The position numbers were made by a program, and so were the translations under genes. Positions 7,249-10,157 of a stretch of DNA of 10,157 bases are shown here, piece after piece (the stretch's first letter is position 1; each line of letters starts with the position of its first letter). The stretch spans positions 1 through 10,157 of the forward strand of contig CAJQGO010000102.1 in assembly GCA_905477565.1 (NCBI GenBank), given 5' to 3'. The DNA is from an uncultured Planctomycetota bacterium (GTDB taxonomy: Bacteria; Planctomycetota; Planctomycetia; Pirellulales; UBA1268). Under the pieces are notes generated by a model. That model saw only the letters and a program-made list of their open reading frames with translations. It was not told the origin of the DNA and ran no database searches.

Positions 7249-8460
7249 ATGAAGAAGCAGCTTTGTTTTATTGGGATTTTTGCAGTGTCTAGTCTTTCTT
7301 GTGCCATGTATTTTGTTAAGGCAGATACATTTGCCGAAAAGATTCTTCGGTCATTTCCTCAGGCTGATAGGAATAGCGATGGTGTGCTTTCAGAGGATGA
7401 AGAAGCTTTTGTGAGCCAAAGGGTGATGCAACGGTATCCGCAGGCTGATCAGGATGGTGACGGCGTGCTTTCAGAAACTGAAAAACAGGAACTGGTTCAA
7501 AAGGTTTCTCAAAGAGGTAGGAAGCAACGGCCGAGTTCGCCAAGCCGCTCAGGAACGAATAGCCAAAATGCAGAAGCAGTTCTCAAGCAGCTCGGCCTCA
7601 AAGGCGAACTGGATATTGAATACCGAAAAAACACGAAGCAACAGAGGAATCGCCTCGACTTCATTTACCCGAAAACAAAGGTGTACGAACGAGCACCGCT
7701 TTTCATCTATATCCACGGAGGCGGCAATACAGGTGGTACAAAAAACGCTCTCTACAATCAAAGTTCTTTGATCTTGAAAGAACTGACAGAATCGGGGATT
7801 GCAGTGGCAACTATTGACTACAGAGTCTTTGGTGCAGGGGAAGAGTTGGGGTTCCATCAACTATTCGAAGACTGCAAAGATGCGTTGCGATTCCTGGCAA
7901 AACATTCTGACCGATACGGGATCGACCCGCACAAGTTCATCACATGGGGGACGTCTGCTGGCGGTTCCAAAGCACTGGTGACGGCATTGACGGAAAGCGA
8001 CTTTCTGCCCGGTGAGAACGCTGGACCAGAAACAGAACACACGGTGATCGGTGCAATCTCGTTTTATGGAGTGACCACGTTTCTCGTTCCGGAACTTTGG
8101 GAAAAGCGGCTTGAGAGATTTCCGGGGCGGGATGAATCAAAAGGTGCGATGCTGTTCAAACCATCGCATGGCATGAGTACCGAAGAAATAGCAAAACTGG
8201 TCAGCGCCGATCAATATTTGAAAGCGGATAGCCCGCCTGTCCTGTTGGTTCATGGTGATACCGACCCTACTGTACCAATCGAACTTTCCAAGCATCTCTA
8301 CAATGTGGCAAAAGAGCGCGACATCGACGTCGAACTAGTTGAAGTAAAAAATGCAGGTCATGGTTTCAAGCAGGTTCGGGGCAATGACGCGGCCCCGTCC
8401 ATGACGTGGGATGAGGCCCAACAGCTCGTGGTCCAACAGGTACTTGAATGGATTCAATGA
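7249..8460 (+). CDS. Secreted alpha/beta-hydrolase esterase with two N-terminal EF-hands
   Basis: A 403-residue exported hydrolase, probably a carboxyl or carbohydrate esterase of the BD-FAE/acetylesterase type. Seen: a signal peptide (about 1-25, V-K-A before D26). Two canonical EF-hand loops follow, D40-R-N-S-D-G-V-L-S-E-D-E51 and D67-Q-D-G-D-G-V-L-S-E-T-E78, with calcium ligands at loop positions 1, 3, 5, 9 and 12. A Ser/Lys/Arg/Gln-rich linker runs to about 105, then the hydrolase. The catalytic set is intact: oxyanion motif H156-G-G-G159, nucleophile S236 in G-T-S-A-G, acid D339 in H-G-D-T-D-P-T-V-P, and H371 in A-G-H-G-F. A peptidase of the S9 group shares the last two motifs, but the H-G-G-G box and the length favour an esterase. 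Substrate is not visible; an acylated polysaccharide is a guess from the sulfatase next door. It is divergent from the propeller gene and convergent with the sulfatase. Confidence 0.87.
   Translation: MKKQLCFIGIFAVSSLSCAMYFVKADTFAEKILRSFPQADRNSDGVLSEDEEAFVSQRVMQRYPQADQDGDGVLSETEKQELVQKVSQRGRKQRPSSPSRSGTNSQNAEAVLKQLGLKGELDIEYRKNTKQQRNRLDFIYPKTKVYERAPLFIYIHGGGNTGGTKNALYNQSSLILKELTESGIAVATIDYRVFGAGEELGFHQLFEDCKDALRFLAKHSDRYGIDPHKFITWGTSAGGSKALVTALTESDFLPGENAGPETEHTVIGAISFYGVTTFLVPELWEKRLERFPGRDESKGAMLFKPSHGMSTEEIAKLVSADQYLKADSPPVLLVHGDTDPTVPIELSKHLYNVAKERDIDVELVEVKNAGHGFKQVRGNDAAPSMTWDEAQQLVVQQVLEWIQ
7366..7482 (+). repeat. Tandem EF-hand calcium-binding loops
   Basis: The two 12-residue loops are encoded at 7366-7401 and 7447-7482, exactly 81 bases apart. 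The DNA around them shares identical patches (CAGGCTGAT before each loop and GTGCTTTCAGA within each), pointing to an internal duplication of a 27-residue unit. Confidence 0.8.
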
Positions 8461-8476
8461 CTAAAAGAGTCTTCAA

Positions 8477-8505
8477 AACCAGTGAATCAATTCGCTTCAA
8501 TGGTT
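8477..8505 (-). terminator. Weak hairpin between esterase and sulfatase genes
   Basis: In the 65-bp convergent gap, AACCAGTGAA and TTCAATGGTT can pair over nine base pairs with one mismatch and a 9-base loop. Read on the minus strand the stem runs straight into TTTT, so it could be a weak intrinsic terminator for the sulfatase. Read on the plus strand there is no T-run. The stem is AT-rich, so confidence is low. Confidence 0.35.
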
Positions 8506-8525
8506 GACTGTCAGAGATTGACGGG

Positions 8526-10013
8526 TTAGTTCTTCTGTGCTCGGGGCTTCTTTGCTCTTCCCGGTAGTTCTGCCGAGAGTGCTCCCTCAGGTCGGATCAT
8601 TATGGCAGTTGGGCGTTTGTTTGCCTGGATATCAGCGACGTGTTGCTCGTAGGCTTTGGCTAGCGTGGCTACGATTTGAGGATGCTTCTCAGCAAGATTT
8701 GTGGTCTCTCCAATATCGGCATCAGTGTCGTAGAGTTGCACCGGAAGAGGAGAAAGTTTGCGTCCGCGGGGAGGAGCGTCACGGCGGCTACCACTCTTCC
8801 CTTCCTGCCACGGATAGAACTTCCACTTCCCAGAGCGGACGGTACCCGGACCATGCATGAGGACATATTCTTCGTGGGGACTTTTCGACTCCTTCTTTCC
8901 ACTCATGAGGGGCCAGATGTTATGGCCGTCGATTTTATTTTTCGGGAGTTTGCCACCGCAGAGTCTGGCGAAGGTAGGGAGGAGGTCGATGGTGGCCGCG
9001 ACCTCGGTGCATCGTTCTCCGGCAGGAATGTGACCGGGCCACCGCATAACGGTTGGCTCACGAATACCACCATCGTAGACACTCCCTTTTTTTGATCGAA
9101 GCGGCAGGGATGATCCAACTGCTGCACCGTTGTCGCTTGTGAATATGACAAGAGTATTCTCATCGATGCCAGCTTCCTTGACGGCCTTGAGCACCTCGCC
9201 TACCGACCAGTCGATTTCTTCGATGGCATCATGGATGAGGGCATCTCCAGTTCCCTCTGTCTTGGCAAAAGCTTCAGAGACGTGGAGAGGTCGGTGGACC
9301 ATGGTGTGAGGCAAATAAAGGAAAAATGGTTCGTCTTTGCATGTTTTAATGAATGCGATGGCTTCTTCGGTATATTTCTTCGTGATGGTGTTTTGGTCGA
9401 CAGGGTACTCGATAATTTCTTCATCACGCATGAGTGGGACTTTGTTTTTTTCTCGGTGCCCTGATGTGACTTCTTTGATGGTGAGTCCTTCACGAAGAAC
9501 AACATCTTTAGCAACTGTGTTGGCAGGATCTCTCCACATGTCGTTGCTGTAGGGAATCCCGTAGTAGCTTTCGAAACCTTGGTATGTTGGAAGGCAGGGT
9601 GGAAGATGGCCGAGATGCCATTTGCCAACACAGGCGGTGTGGTACCCGGCGTCTTTCAACATGTCCGCGATGGTGACTTCGTCAGGATGAAGGCCCTCGT
9701 CACTGCGTGGGAAGAGGACAGGGCTCATGGAAACTCGCTGGTAGTGAGTCCCAGTCAAAAGCGCTGTACGCGATCCAGAGCAGACCGCGCAGCCGACGTA
9801 GAAGTCATCAAAGACCATTCCCTCGGCAGCCATCTGGTCAAGGTTGGGAGTTTTCGGGATCGTCGCGCCGTTGAAGCCAACATCCCCGTAGCCCATGTCA
9901 TCGATAAAGATGAGGATGACGTTGGGTTGTGGTGAAGCCGATTGAGACTCATGCAACGGTATAAGTGCAGAGGAAAGGGCGCAGAGGAAGGAAAGGCAGA
10001 GGCGGAATGTCAT
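8526..10013 (-). CDS. Secreted sulfatase (family S1, arylsulfatase-like)
   Basis: A 495-residue exported sulfatase that should release sulfate from an ester such as a sulfated polysaccharide. Seen: a signal peptide (about 1-26, M-T-F-R-L-C-L start, S-Q-S-A before the mature end), then P-N-V-I-L-I-F-I-D38-D39-M-G-Y-G-D with two metal-binding Asp. The formylglycine site is C78-S-G-S-R82-T-A-L-L-T-G. Further landmarks are G-K131-W-H133-L-G, P-H236-T-M-V-H240-R-P, metal ligands in F-T-S-D294-N295-G, and K308/K309-G. The C-terminal domain with G-K-W-K and L-Y-D is typical. The length is normal for the family. The oddity is Gly80 where the C-x-P/A-x-R signature has Pro or Ala. An in-frame ATG at 10076 would add 21 residues before the signal peptide, so the ATG at 10013 is preferred; neither has a clear ribosome binding site. 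Family level is certain; substrate is not known. Confidence 0.9.
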   Translation of the reverse strand: MTFRLCLSFLCALSSALIPLHESQSASPQPNVILIFIDDMGYGDVGFNGATIPKTPNLDQMAAEGMVFDDFYVGCAVCSGSRTALLTGTHYQRVSMSPVLFPRSDEGLHPDEVTIADMLKDAGYHTACVGKWHLGHLPPCLPTYQGFESYYGIPYSNDMWRDPANTVAKDVVLREGLTIKEVTSGHREKNKVPLMRDEEIIEYPVDQNTITKKYTEEAIAFIKTCKDEPFFLYLPHTMVHRPLHVSEAFAKTEGTGDALIHDAIEEIDWSVGEVLKAVKEAGIDENTLVIFTSDNGAAVGSSLPLRSKKGSVYDGGIREPTVMRWPGHIPAGERCTEVAATIDLLPTFARLCGGKLPKNKIDGHNIWPLMSGKKESKSPHEEYVLMHGPGTVRSGKWKFYPWQEGKSGSRRDAPPRGRKLSPLPVQLYDTDADIGETTNLAEKHPQIVATLAKAYEQHVADIQANKRPTAIMIRPEGALSAELPGRAKKPRAQKN

Positions 10014-10085
10014 GGTGGGGCCCAGTCTAGTGTGTGCTTTCGAGGAGGGGAGATGAAGCAGTGATACGAGGATCATTTCAGTTTT

Positions 10086-10114
10086 TTCATAATTGCCAGT
10101 AAGTAAAACTTCAA
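10086..10114 (-). promoter_or_regulatory. Candidate promoter of the sulfatase
   Basis: On the minus strand TTGAAG (10114-10109) and TATGAA (10091-10086) are separated by 17 bases; each matches four of six consensus positions. Transcription would begin near 10079, giving a leader of about 65 bases before the ATG at 10013 and leaving almost none before the one at 10076. This is a pattern match to a sigma-70-type promoter only. Confidence 0.35.
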
Positions 10115-10131
10115 ATGGAGATTCAGAACAT

Positions 10132-10146
10132 TTTCGATAATCGAAA
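10132..10146. promoter_or_regulatory. Perfect 15-bp palindrome upstream of the sulfatase promoter
   Basis: TTTCGAT-A-ATCGAAA is a perfect inverted repeat with 7-bp arms and one central base. Its centre (10139) would lie about 60 bases upstream of the predicted transcription start, a common place for an activator dimer. No regulator gene is in the window, so the binding protein is unknown. Chance occurrence is possible for so short a site. Confidence 0.4.
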
Positions 10147-10157
10147 TCCTTGTAGCA

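Noticed and set aside
7294..7305. Lipoprotein cleavage site at Cys18 of the esterase (S-L-S-C)
   Set aside because: The position three before Cys is Ser rather than Leu/Val/Ile, and a good signal peptidase I site (V-K-A) follows.
9200..9631. A 143-codon open frame on the minus strand within the sulfatase region
   Set aside because: It is a shifted frame of the sulfatase, whose own frame carries all catalytic motifs across this stretch.
10014..10076. Longer N-terminus for the sulfatase from an ATG at 10076
   Set aside because: It places 21 residues before the signal peptide and sits almost at the predicted transcription start.

Overview
The window reads as chromosomal DNA from a planctomycete (Planctomycetota, probably a marine Pirellulales/Planctomycetales-type organism). 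This rests on family knowledge applied to what is visible: a giant secreted protein of the PSCyt1/PSD3/PSD5/PSD4/PSCyt3/PSD2 group (DUF1587/1595/1592/1588/1585), a PQQ-type propeller starting with the D-W-x-Q-W-R-G-P signature, an exported sulfatase, and an exported esterase with EF-hands. Verrucomicrobiota or Lentisphaerota carry some of the same families and are not excluded. Base composition looks close to 50% GC throughout, with no obvious foreign island.

Layout. Bases 1-154 hold no firm gene. Bases 155-5089 (+) encode a 1644-residue cytochrome c-like protein whose middle is a tandem array: three clearly homologous modules of about 250 residues, then a fourth divergent one. Nineteen bases later, 5109-5774 (+) encodes a small secreted concanavalin-like (DUF1080/LamG-like) protein, probably in the same operon. 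It meets tail-to-tail a PQQ-like beta-propeller gene at 5790-7031 (-). A 217-bp divergent intergenic region (7032-7248) separates that gene from an esterase with two EF-hands at 7249-8460 (+). The esterase converges, over a 65-bp gap with a weak hairpin, on a sulfatase at 8526-10013 (-). The last 144 bases hold the likely promoter of the sulfatase and a perfect 15-bp palindrome.

How it may fit together. All five products carry a signal peptide or a signal-like N-terminus, so they should act in the periplasm or outside the cell. An esterase and a sulfatase side by side, with a lectin-fold protein and a putative redox protein, fit removal of acyl and sulfate groups from a marine polysaccharide. 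This is inference: no glycoside hydrolase, transporter or regulator of a polysaccharide locus is visible here.

No wholly new system is evident. The best leads are the amplified module array in the giant cytochrome-like protein, the sulfatase active-site motif with Gly where Pro or Ala is expected, the absence of the usual DUF1552 partner directly downstream of the DUF1592-type gene, and two inverted repeats in promoter regions. No tRNA, rRNA, CRISPR array, insertion sequence or attachment site was seen.
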